Assembly (NCBI GenBank): GCA_964058805.1
Contig: CAXKVV010000004.1
Location: forward strand, 62,001-126,000
Origin: Schoenoplectus triqueter
Taxonomy: Eukaryota > Streptophyta > Magnoliopsida > Poales > Cyperaceae
Length of the DNA stretch: 64,000 nucleotides
Reading direction: 5' to 3'
The notes below the pieces were generated by a model. The model was given only the letters and a program-made list of their open reading frames with translations, had not been told where the DNA came from and did not search any database. This document shows, in pieces, positions 24,083 to 34,412 of the stretch; within the stretch, counting starts at the first letter, position 1; each line of letters opens with the position of its first letter. The position numbers and the translations under genes are program-made.

Positions 24083-24487
24083 TTAGAATATTGTGAAAAC
24101 ATTTGCATTTCGAGTTCAAGTGCATACGGCTTAAATTTTATTGTAACACGTCTGAAATTCAAAATTTTCATTCTCATTAAATTCTTCATATCAAAATATT
24201 CGGGGATACAAAAATTTAGGGTATTTCGAGTTTTCTAAGTATTTATTTTGAATTTTTGAAAATCAGCAACAATAATTCAATATTTTATTATTATTTTAGT
24301 GCTGATTTTTAAAAATCCAAAACAAATACTTAGAAAACTTGAAATACCCCAATTTTTTGTATTCCTCAATATTTTGATATGAAGAATTTAATGAGAATGA
24401 TAATTTTGAATTTCGATCGTGTTACGATAAAATTTGATCCGTATTCACTTGGGCTCGAAATGCAAATATTTTCACAATAGTATAACT
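24083..24487. mobile_element. Foldback MITE, TTGTGAAAAC type (copy B)
   Basis: The left end AATATTGTGAAAACATTTGC and the right end GCAAATATTTTCACAATA are inverted repeats. The arms extend about 190 bp to a loop near 24280. It sits between a GA/TA run and TATATA. Confidence 0.8.
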
Positions 24488-24493
24488 ATATAT

Positions 24494-24831
24494 AGAGTGG
24501 AGATACCGTGAGCTTAAGCTCACGGAGCCCTTCCGTGAGCTTAACTCAAAAAACATATCAAATCATTTCAAAATTTTAATTTATCATTCTCATTAAATTC
24601 TTTATATGAAAATCTCATGGGATACAAAAATTTGGAGCATTTTGAGCTTTTTAAGTTGTGGTTTTTAATTTTTAAAAATCAGCTCTAAAAAAATAATAAT
24701 ATATTCAATACTTGAACATCATTTTAAAAAATTAAAGACGGTGACTTAAAAAGCTCAAAACACTCCAAATTTTTGCATCCCATAAGATTTTTTTATAAAG
24801 AATTTAATGAGAATGATAAATTAAAATTTCG
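24494..24831. mobile_element. Foldback MITE, CCGTGAGCTTAAG type (copy C, right end missing)
   Basis: The left terminus contains the perfect palindrome CCGTGAGCTTAAGCTCACGG. The right arm stops after TTAAAATTTCGA and runs straight into TATATATA, so about 70 bp of right terminus are missing compared with copy D. Confidence 0.8.
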
Positions 24832-24840
24832 ATATATATA

Positions 24841-25248
24841 GTAGAGATACCGTGAGCTTAAGCTCACGGAGGCCTTCCGTGAGCTTAACTCAAAAAACAT
24901 ATTAAATCATCTCGAAATTTTAATTTATCATTCTCATTAAATTCTTTATATGAAAATCTCATGGGATGCAAAAATTTGGACCGTTTTAAGTTTTTTAAGT
25001 TGTGGTTTTTAATTTTTGAAAATCAGCTCTAATAATAATAATAATATATTCAATACTTGAACATCATTTTAAAAAATTAAAAACGGTGACTTAAAAAGCT
25101 CAAAACACTCCAAATTTTTGCATCCCACGAGATTTTTATATAAAGAATTTAATGAGAATGATAAATTAAAATTTCGAGATGATTTAATATATTTTTTGAG
25201 TTAAGCTCACGGAAGGCCTCCGTGAGCTTAAGCTCACGGTATCTCCAT
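24841..25248. mobile_element. Foldback MITE, CCGTGAGCTTAAG type (copy D, complete)
   Basis: The best preserved copy. GAGATACCGTGAGCTTAAGC at the left is answered at the right by GCTTAAGCTCACGGTATCTC. The arms pair for almost the full half-length with an AATAATAATA loop near 25030. It is bounded by TATATAG and (TA)n. Confidence 0.88.
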
Positions 25249-25264
25249 TATATATATATATATA

Positions 25265-25675
25265 GTTTGTCTAGTATGTTTCCGTTAGCATTTCAACCGA
25301 AATGCTAACGAGTCAAATTTTAATTTTTAATGCTAAATTTTTTAATTTAAGTAGGTCAATAAAATATTTATATCATAATATTGTAGAATATAATTTTTTA
25401 TTATGTTTGGAGTTAATTTACTATACTTAATGATTTTTGAAAGATAGCCCTAAAATAATAGAAAAATAATAAAATTTATATATCAAAAGATTTTACTTTC
25501 TAAAAATCATTAAGTATAGCAAACTAACTCTAAACACGATAAAAATTAATATTCTACAAGTTTATGATATAAATATTTTATTGAGTTGCTTTAATTAAAA
25601 TTTTGAGCATAAAAAATTAAAAATTAACTCGTTAGCATTTCACGTTGAAATGCTAACGGAAGCATGCTAGACAAA

Positions 25676-25678
<3 letters not shown>
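25265..25678. mobile_element. Foldback MITE, GTTAGCATTTC type (copy E)
   Basis: The left end AGTTTGTCTAGTATGTTTCC and the right end GGAAGCATGCTAGACAAACT are inverted repeats. Inside each end is a further small hairpin, GTTAGCATTTC...GAAATGCTAAC. The loop is near 25470. It is followed by (TC)n(TA)n. Confidence 0.85.
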
Positions 25679-25710
<32 letters not shown>

Positions 25711-26493
25711 ATATAGAGTGAGGCTACGGTGCTTCACGAAGCACAAAAATTTTCGTTCTTCGCGTTTGTATCTCAAATTTGAAAGTCCAAATAGCCAATC
25801 CAAAACGTTGAACATGATATTCAGATTGAAATATCTTTAGAGATCAAATTTTAGTTTTTTTTGAAACTTTTTTCTATTTTTAGTTGGGTACAAAACCACT
25901 AGTTTTGGATGGTGCAAAAATCGTTAGATCAACAAACTTTATACTCATATAAAAAATAGCAAAAATATATATATATATATATAATCTGATATCCAAAGAT
26001 ATTTCAATATGAAGATCATGTTCAACGGTTTGGATCGGTCATTTGAACTTTTAAATTCGAGATACGGACGTGAAGCACGAGACCATTGAACACGATCTTC
26101 ATATTGAAATATCTTTGTAGATCAAATTATAATTTATTTTTATTTATTTTTTATTATTTTTTAGATGGGTACAAAATTTTCTCATCTAATTATTTTTTAG
26201 ATGGGTAGAAAATTGATCAAATTTCATATTTTAAATATTTTTACTATTTTTTAGATAGTTGAAAATTTACTTTTTTGAATGATTCATAATAATTAAATCA
26301 AGTGATTTTCTAACTATCTAGAAAAATAGTAAAGAACTTTTAGAAAATATAAAATTTGATCTACAATTAGATTTTCATATGAAAATTATTTTTAGCGGTT
26401 GGATAAATCATTTAAATTTTAGAAATAAAAAATCATGCGCAGCACATAGCCCATCCGTGCTATGCATAGCACCGTAGCCTAACACACGCTCTC
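25711..26493. mobile_element. Two nested or abutting foldback MITEs, CTACGGTGCTTC type
   Basis: The left end GAGGCTACGGTGCTTCACG has its inverted partner only at the far right (AGCACCGTAGCCT near 26465). In between, at about 26062-26075, a second arm end (GAAGCACGAG) abuts a new GTTGAACA/TTCATATTGAAAT block. The region therefore reads as two related elements joined or nested. It shares the TTGAACATGAT...GAAATATCTTT block with the element at 33560. Confidence 0.6.
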
Positions 26494-27193
26494 TCTATAT
26501 ATATATAAAAGTAAAGAATTAAGAACCTATGTAGAAGTTCGTTGCTTTTAACACAAATAATATTTTCAAAACATTTATATTTAAGAGTTGATGTACACTA
26601 AAATATGCAACTTGTTAACTGACGTGGATTTGAATTTGATCCTTCCGTATCCTACATGCAGACTTAGTAATTGTGCAATTTCACCACATTTGTTTTATTG
26701 TTTGCACAGGAAAATAAGCATAGAGAGGGGCAAAAATAAACCTAATATGACCAACTTCTTGAAATGCAAACTCTGTAATAATCTTTTGTGTGACTTCATC
26801 CAAGTTTGCTTTGTGACCATCAATTGGAGGCGGACCGCCATGGGCCAAGTCCGGTGCAATTTGATCAAGCCCGTATCCCAATGCGCCATGCAAGAACCAC
26901 TCGGCCTCCATAAACTCGAGGTTCAATGCAAAATGAAATGGAGGCTTGTCATATGGGAATACTGGAACAGAGGTGTGAGGCGGCATCGGTGCACATCTGG
27001 GACTATCTTTGTCATATGGTATGAGATATTGAATTCGTGGAATTTCTGATGCATTTATGATAGAGGTGGAGGATTAGTAGCCATAGTTGAGACAAGGACG
27101 AGGCCACAAGCAGTGAGCCACAGAGAGTAGTAGATGAAAAGACCCATTGTGAGGTACTTTTTGTGAGGCAAACTATCCGAGGGACATTATATA

Positions 27194-27201
27194 TATTTAT
27201 A
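27194..27201 (-). promoter_or_regulatory. TATA box of PCC13-62 copy 2
   Basis: TATAAATA on the minus strand lies about 50 bases before ATG 27147, so the promoter geometry is intact although the coding frame is broken. Confidence 0.5.
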
Positions 27202-27209
27202 GGTAGGTG

Positions 27210-30200
27210 AACAACAACTAAAATCGACTCAAATAATAAGACTTGATTCTCTGATATAAATCACATATGCGGTCATCGTGAGATCATGTAGACAAATTTT
27301 ATCCTTGAGATATTGAATCGCAGAATTAATAGGCATTCTAATTTTATTGTTCTGTGTAGAACGAGCTAAAAAAAGATTGAAATAATTAAACTGTAATATT
27401 TAACGGATAAAACTTACAAGTTGCTCCGTTAATTTTCGTGCAGAAGCGGTTCTGATCAATACAGCACTATCACTGGTTCTACAAAAAATCACGAGCCGAA
27501 ACTGAAAGCCTTGCGTTTTTCACAACCTAAATTCTTCAAGTCTTAACAGAATATATTTTCTCTTTCTCTCTCTCTGATAATAGTGACAGATTCGTTTTCT
27601 TTTCTTTTTCTGATATTTCAGAGAGAGAGTATACTGGTGTATATTTATAAGCCAATGTATCTGCTTAATACACTTGTTCAATGCACTCCTCTAGTGCATC
27701 TGTTCAATCTTATAACGGGTTGGGTTTGGATTCGGGTTTCCCTTAATGGGTGTACTGTTAATTAAATCCAACATAAACATAAATCCATTTGCTTAACGGC
27801 ATTAATTACCATATGATTGGACCCAGATTGATAGCTTCTAGTTTCTACCAGATACTAATTGAGGGATTCTTGTTTTTGTCCTGTATGATAAAATTGTAGT
27901 CCGAAAAAGAAAGCAATTGGATATATGTCTCAACACTCCTGGCAATTTTTTCACTTGACTACAAATTTTTTTTACTCCCAACACTTGGACAAGTTCACAA
28001 GAAAGGTGTATCAATCTAATGCGCAGAGATTTTCATGATTTACTTACAAGAGTTTTTTTTTTTTAATAGTTTCCCACCAGTTTTATATATGAAACATTGT
28101 CTTCAGATTGGATACCACAACCCGATATCCTGAGCATTTAATACTACAATTGTTTTGTCTAGCTATTATCATCAACATATAAAACTGCAAACAATTGAGA
28201 ACAATTCATTACAAAAATCAGCAAATATTTCTATATCAAGGTTAACGTCTAAAATTCTTCATCCGTCTCTTTAAACCCAAATGATATTGTCTCTTAATCG
28301 CTAGCATCTCAACACCGGCTGAAACAAGTAAGAAACAATACCCGAACAGATGACATATCGAAATTCAAAATGGAATTACTACTATTACTAATCTACCATG
28401 CTTCATGCTTCAGTTATGCAATCAATTTATTTTCCAAATTAAACCTCGTGCTCTACCTCTAAGAGCTTTATACTTAAAGTTTCTTCCATAATCTGCATTG
28501 GTAAAGATCGATGTTATATCAGGGGTATAATAAAATACAAATTGTCAGTACAACTATCACTCTTAATTTTTCTCAGTATTTGGTTAGTGCTAATATATAC
28601 TACTACTTAGTGATCTAATATTTTCACAGTTTCTCCTCTGAAAGATTAATCTGTTTTTCTTTCTATATAACCCATAAAATTGTACCTCTTAACATTTCAC
28701 AAATATGATTGTTTTTGAATGGAATAAAAGCATTTAATTACCAAAGTTTTTTTACAGTATTACTAATGAATGGAAAATTGTCTTAGAAGAGTTGCCGAAG
28801 CTTATTAAGTAAATCACTTTCTTATCAGGAGAGTTCTTTATTTTCCCGCAAGAAAGAAAACTGGCATCAATTTTCTATGTGCTATTTTCCAACGGAACAT
28901 TAACAATGACATTCAGAGAAGTCTAAGCATATATATAAGAATAATGATTTCCAGACACATTTTGCTTAATAATTGAGATAAATAGTAGTTTTTCGTGTCT
29001 TGCCAAACACTCAAACCTAGAGTTAATAAAAAAGCTTATATATTCATATCCCCTTAAGATTAGTGCACAGTTTTTATACATTTATTAAGATAAATTCTCT
29101 TTTTTTATTCGTGTAGATTTTCATTATTTTGGGACTTTTCCCTTTTTATTTAAGGATAGCTTAATAGTTATCAAAATGTGTTAGGTTGTGAAATTAAGGT
29201 TCCGTATACCAAACTTTTTAAATTTGACTCTAAATTTTCTTTTGCCCATTTCACAACTACATCTATATTTGAAGAATAATCAACTTCATGGTAGGTAGCC
29301 TTTTTCTATCAATTTACTAAATATAATGTTATAATTACAAGAACGAGTTTGCTTCATATGGGCTCATTAACCAAACAGTCTGTACGGCCTTTCTAAGCAG
29401 TACAAATGAGACTACACGTAGATGGTATCATATATATCAGCTATAATCAAATAAATATGAGTATTAGCTTTTCAGGCGCTACAAACTGTTTAAGAAAGCA
29501 ACATATATTACTTCAAAAAATTATAGTGGTTTAACCAAAATGACTACAGATAAAAGAAAGGGAAAAAAACTAAAGTATAGAGTGTAATAAATTATCCATA
29601 TTGCAGAAAATATATTTTATCACGCAAAACAAAAATAAAGATAAAAAGGAAAGCAGGGTTTTAAAGAAGAAATCTTGGGCGGAGCCAGAAAAAAAACCAT
29701 CAATTTATAGGTAGAATAATATATTTATAAACTTTTTATTTTTAAATTTTTTCATATTTATTTAAATATTTTTTATCAAGATTGTCAAGTTAATTCATTA
29801 TCAACCGATACCGACCCTTTATTTAAAAGTTCATTACTGTCAAAATAACCCATTATCAAGCATTTCTAAATGGCGGTTTCAATGTTTCGATAGATCATAG
29901 GATAAAAGGCCTCTTGGAAAAGAACTTTTTTTTGCTGATAGTTGTGAGTTTGGGCATCAGGCCCAACTGCCCAACATGGTAATTTTAGGCCTACATCGAC
30001 TATTTGTGGGTTTTGGACCCCAAACGAACGGTGATATATCCCCATATCTGTTCGCCTTGAAGAAAAATTGTAAAGCTGTTGAGCAGGTTGCTGGATTAAT
30101 TTATAAAGGACGAAAATTTAAACAGATAATAACAAATAGCGTATGTGGTGAGTATTTTGCAGCCTGTAACGTCGAACGTTACTGATCATTCACCAAATCC

Positions 30201-30223
30201 AATTAGTAAATTGTCAATACCAA
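27210..30223. other. Intergenic, no gene seen
   Basis: AT-rich spacer of about 3 kb. Around 29690-29870 there is text also seen in the foldback element at 45870 (AATAACCCATTATCAAG, TTTATTTAAATA), probably a relic of that family. Short frames such as 29976-30185 have no recognisable content. Confidence 0.5.
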
Positions 30224-30456
30224 CTAGTTAACCGGAGCGGTAGATCCGCAGCCCTTCGAATCGAAAAATTGATTCGAAAGATTCGGGAACCATTGATTTT
30301 ACATCGGAATTCGTACTTTTAACATATCCCGAGGACTGAGATTCACACTTTTAATAATTATTACGAATTCTGATGCAAAATCAACAATTATTGAACCCTT
30401 CGAATCAATTTTTCGGTTTAAAAGATTGCGGATGTAACCCTAGCGCCTAGTTAACC
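30224..30456. mobile_element. Mutator-like MITE with 10-bp target duplication
   Basis: CTAGTTAACC occurs at 30224-30233 and 30447-30456 and brackets a 213-bp element. Its two halves are diverged inverted repeats (left CGAATCGAAAAATTGATTCG, right CGAATCAATTTTTCGG; left GGAATTCGTA, right TACGAATTC). The left arm also carries its own small hairpin TTCGAATCGA...TTGATTCGAA. A 9-10 bp duplication suits a Mutator-like origin. Confidence 0.75.
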
Positions 30457-31599
30457 TAGAATTGATTTTTTTTTGTTCGGTGTATATGTTCATAGAGATG
30501 TATTTCTTTATATAACATATATGCATTCCTCTTCTCTTTTTTTTTTGTTATTCTTCTGGCAATAATTTTTTGGTACAATATTACGTACAAAATTTGTTCT
30601 AGTATCCAGTAGATACTTAATTTTGTACGTATGTGAGTATACGACAGCTCAAGATGGAAAAATTGTTACAAGAAAATTGCTTATTTATTTATTATTTTTT
30701 GAAAGGAAAAAACCTGTAGGCAGTTGATAAGATAAACCAAATTATTTATTATTCTTTGTATAAGGAAATTGTGACAAATGCTTCTAGACAATCACACTTT
30801 TATCAGCGAAATGATTATATTTTATCGATTGACAATGAACTCATTATAATTCATAAATTTTTAATTAAAATTGGCCGTATAAGAAGTAATTATTTCCACA
30901 ACCGGTTAATTTCTCAAATGCTTGGAATCAAAATTTGTGCCAAGCCATGTTTCAATCATTGGATCAATCTTTTTTCACCATTCTCGATGTAACTCAATTT
31001 TTATTTCATATTTTTTTCCAATCTCAATGCTAATTCAATGATTGAAATAAAGCTTTTGATAAATTTTAGTCTCAAACACATAAGAAATTAACCGATTCCT
31101 TTAGCAATATCCTTTGGCAGCTACTTAGATTTTGGCGGCCTAACAGATATATGATATGAGAAACCAAAGAGAAGTTGCGTAATAGATTTCTTCAAGATGG
31201 CATGAAATTGTACTTGTCTACTCTACGATAGCTTTAATTACTTGTGCAAGGAAACATTTTTTTTTTTGAATGATAAGGGAACAGTTCACATTTGTTCCCA
31301 TTTCTCCTGCATTGCAATCCATGTCCTATTCCATTCCTTTTTAACTTTACGCGAATTATTTACTTTCTGAAATGGACTTCACACCAGATCTTAAAACATT
31401 AAAGCAGAAATAGACTTCACACCAGATTTTAAAAACTTTAAAAAGGACTTCGCCATAATGGGTTGGAGACAATGAGACGTTGCAAATCAGCTAGTTCATG
31501 ATTCCTGCTTTTTTTTTCATCACAATTGAATGTTTTATTAGTCATATTTCCGTACATCAATATACTCATTTGTATTTATTTTTTCATTTTGGCAGTTGT
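30457..31599. other. Intergenic, no gene seen
   Basis: AT-rich spacer. The frame at 30756-30992 has no recognisable domain. Confidence 0.4.
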
Positions 31600-31916
31600 C
31601 TAATTAGAGTTGGCAATCGAGCGGGCCGGGCGGGTCGGGTTTGGGTCGGACGGGTCGGGTCAGTTTGACTTTCTGAAAGAAATCGGGTCGGATCGGATTG
31701 GGTCAGGTCAATTTACATGTTGTGTTTTTTCAGATTTTTGATAAATTTTGATTGGATTGAAAGTCATTTGATCTCGGATCGGGTCGGATCAAGTCGGATT
31801 CGGATCGGATCAGATCTGTTTGACTTTTTTAAAAAATCAGATTAAGTCGTATTCAGATCCAAATGAGTCAGACAGATTTCTTAAGTCGGATCGGGTCATG
31901 CGACCTCTACTAATTA
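31600..31916. mobile_element. hAT-like MITE relic rich in CGGGTCGGGT
   Basis: The sequence is dense in GGGTCGG/GGATCGG words, bounded by GAGTTGGCAATCG at the left and GCGACCTCTA at the right, with CTAATTA at both flanks (31600-31606 and 31910-31916). It resembles the internal sequence of the hAT MITEs at 19559 and 58381, but is more diverged and its ends are less certain. Confidence 0.5.
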
Positions 31917-32737
31917 TATTGCAGACATCATTACATATGCTTTGATTTCAATCATCAGTTGAAAATAAATAATGAGGAATTTGCAGAATTTCTCCCCAAA
32001 TATGTTGATAATTTCGTATCAGTTACAAGCACGAAAGCTTAAAAGTTGTAAAAAATATATATACAAATAATAGTCCACACTGATTTTCTGCAAACTTGAA
32101 TGGGTGATGTAGCCAAACAAAAAATTTCGAGTTGAAATGGAATAGAAGTTCTAATTTCTTTTCTGAAGGAAATATGTCAAATGGATGCTAATCTTTGGAA
32201 AAAAATTATGAAACAGATCTATATACACTAAAAAGAAAAAGGAAAATCGTACAAACTATTTTGTTTCTTTGGATAGTCAAATTGGTTGCTTTTGTGGAAC
32301 TCTCTCTTCTAAATGGAGGGATTGAGAGAGAAGATTTTAAAGTGTTGGCTAAAGTTGTTAAAATTTGGAGTTGCATAGCGGCGGCGCTTAAATGTAGTGA
32401 CACTGACACAAAGGAACGTCATCAGGTGGGCTCCAGTGTATAAGTGCTGACAGGTTCCTCTAGAATTTGTGAGCATAGATTTCCATTTAATAATGTTGTC
32501 AATTGAAAGTGGCTCATTACAAAATTTCCAATATGGGAAATTGATTGCAACCCATCTTTATTAATTAGTGATTTAGCCTTTAAACAAAACATTTTTTGTT
32601 ACACATAAATATTTTATCAAAAGAGTGGATGCACTAAAAAAAATCTAATTTTGCTGAGAAGGAAGTCTCAACCATTTCATTTTATCTTTGTATGTATGTT
32701 TGAACTAAAGAGAGTCTGAAATTGTGTATATATATAT
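31917..32737. other. Intergenic, no gene seen
   Basis: AT-rich spacer. Overlapping frames on both strands near 32195-32443 show no recognisable protein. Confidence 0.4.
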
Positions 32738-33082
32738 GAGTAAAGATATCGTGAGTTTAACTAAAAAATACATTAAATCATTTTAAAATTTTAATTTTAT
32801 AGGATAGAAAAATTTGGAGTGTTTTGAGTTTTTTAAGTCACTGTTTTAAATTTTTGAAAATGATGTTCAGATATTAAATATTTTATAATTATTTTTAGAG
32901 TTGATTTTTAAAAATTAAAAACCATGACTTAAAAGCTCAAAACACTCCAAATTTTTGCATCCCATGAGATTTTCATATAAAGGATTTAATGAGGGTGATA
33001 GATTAAAATTTTGAGATGATTTGATGTATTTTTTGAGTTAAACTCATGAAAGATCTTCGTGAGTTTAACCTCACGGTATTTT

Positions 33083-33085
<3 letters not shown>
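32738..33085. mobile_element. Foldback MITE, CCGTGAG type (copy G)
   Basis: A diverged relative of the copies at 23655 and 24841. GAGTAAAGATATCGTGAG at the left pairs with CTCACGGTATTTTTAC at the right. The arm text GGAGTGTTTTGAG pairs with CTCAAAACACTCC. It is followed by a long (TA)n run. Confidence 0.75.

Positions 33086-33129
<44 letters not shown>
33082..33129. repeat. (TA)n microsatellite
   Basis: About 24 TA units separating two foldback elements. Confidence 0.95.
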
Positions 33130-33132
<3 letters not shown>

Positions 33133-33529
33133 TGGCTACGGTGATTCCATAAGCACTTCGGTCAAGTGCTTATGGTTCGAATTTTAAAATTATGTGGCCA
33201 AAATTTTAATTTAAATAGTTCAAAAAATTATTCATATCATAATCTTATAAATTATCAATTTGTGTCACGTTTGGAGTTAGTTTACTATACTTAATGATTT
33301 TTGAAAGATAGCAAAATTTGGCCTATAAAAATTAGTATTTTTAATTATTTTTAGAGTCATCTTTCAAAAATTATTAAGCATAGTAAACTAACTCTAAATT
33401 TGATGAAATTTGATAATCTATAAGGAAAAATATTTTGAGATATTTAAATTGAAATTTTGAGCACGAGATTTTAAAATTTGAGTCATAAGTATTTCGGCTC
33501 AAAATACTTATAGAATCACCGTAGTCAGT

Positions 33530-33534
<5 letters not shown>
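33128..33534. mobile_element. Foldback MITE, GGCTACGGTGATTCC type (copy H)
   Basis: The left end TTTGGCTACGGTGATTCCAT and the right end ATAGAATCACCGTAG are inverted repeats. Inside lies a second small hairpin (AAGCACTTCGG...CAAGTGCTTATGG). The central arms share TTTGGAGTTAGTTTACTATA with copy E at 25265, so different ends share one interior. Confidence 0.8.
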
Positions 33535-33559
<25 letters not shown>

Positions 33560-33564
<5 letters not shown>

Positions 33565-33956
33565 GACTATGGTGCTTCACAAAACACAAAATCTCCCATA
33601 CTTCGTGTTCATATCTCAAATTTGAAAGTTCAAACGGCCGATCCAAACCGTTGAACATCATCTTCATATTGAAATATCTTTGGAGATCAAATTTTATATA
33701 TTTTTTTAATTTTTTTCTATTTTTTAAATGGATACAAAGTTTGTTGATCTAACGATTTTCTGCACCATCCAAAACTAGTGATTTTGTATCCATCTAAAAA
33801 ATAGGAAAAAATTTCAAAAAAAATATAAAATTTGATCTCCAGAGATAGTTCAATATGAAAATCATGTTCAACGGTTTGAATCGACCGTTTCAACTTTTTA
33901 ATTCGAGATATGAACGTGAAGCACAGAAAGTTTTGTGATTCGTGAAGTATCATAGC

Positions 33957-33962
<6 letters not shown>
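33560..33962. mobile_element. Foldback MITE, CTATGGTGCTTCAC type (copy I)
   Basis: The left end GTGAGACTATGGTGCTTCAC and the right end GAAGTATCATAGCCTCA are inverted repeats. The arms contain GTTGAACATCATCTTCATAT and its inverse, as in the element at 25711. It is flanked on both sides by long TA runs. Confidence 0.8.

Positions 33963-34007
<45 letters not shown>
33959..34007. repeat. (TA)n microsatellite
   Basis: About 24 uninterrupted TA units. Confidence 0.95.
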
Positions 34008-34009
<2 letters not shown>

Positions 34010-34412
34010 TCCGACAATGGTGATTTGCAAAGCACAGAGGTGTTGTGTGTTTTGCGTTCTATTTTTAATATTAAGTCAGAAATAATAGATCCGAACTTTT
34101 CAATCTAATCTTCATATAAAAATCTATTAATAAACCAAATTTTATATTTTTAAGATTTGTTTTGCTATTTTTTTCTGATGAGGAGAAAATGACTTGATCT
34201 GAGAATTCTGGTTCATCCAAAAATGATGGTTTTCCCCCTATCCAAAAAAATAGCAAATAAATTCCAAAAAATATAAAATTTGGTTTACTAATAGATTTTG
34301 ATATGGAGATTAGATTGAGCGGTTTGGATCGATCATTTTTGACTTAAAATTAAAAATAGAGCGCAAAACACACAACACTTTTGTACTTTGCAAAGCACCA
34401 TAGCTTAATTAT
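34008..34412. mobile_element. Foldback MITE, TTTGCAAAGCAC type (copy J)
   Basis: The left end AATGGTGATTTGCAAAGCAC and the right end ACTTTGCAAAGCACCATAG are related inverted ends. The arms pair around a GGTTCATCCAAAAATGATGG centre near 34210. It is bounded by TA repeats. Confidence 0.75.

Larger units (their letters stand above)
20684..27147 (-). pseudogene. PCC13-62-type desiccation-related protein, copy 2, two frame breaks and giant introns
   Basis: Same family and exon plan as the copy at 11877-13141. Exon 1 runs from ATG 27147 to 26742: signal peptide MGLFIYYSLWLTACGLVLVS, then FHFALNLEFMEAEWFLHGAL, HGGPPPIDGHKANLD and FAFQEVGHIR. Exon 2 is 23454-23230 (RPLIDISPVQWANLMNMAFEQ, then in another frame FDPYRDSLHYMVASYVLPY and GLNGYTGANPNLDGYYSKR). 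Exon 3 is 21091-20684 (VESAQDAILRGWLF, HIPGGFLPNGGNGE). Introns are about 3.3 and 2.1 kb and are filled with foldback elements and a solo LTR. Break 1: the signal frame stops near 27057 while the body continues one frame over. Break 2: exon 2 is 225 nt, against 226 in copy 1, and the frame is lost at a CCCC run near 23351-23355. It is a pseudogene, unless both breaks are assembly indels. Confidence 0.85.

Noticed and set aside
26588..27049. 153-codon plus-strand frame
   Set aside because: Antisense shadow of exon 1 of PCC13-62 copy 2.
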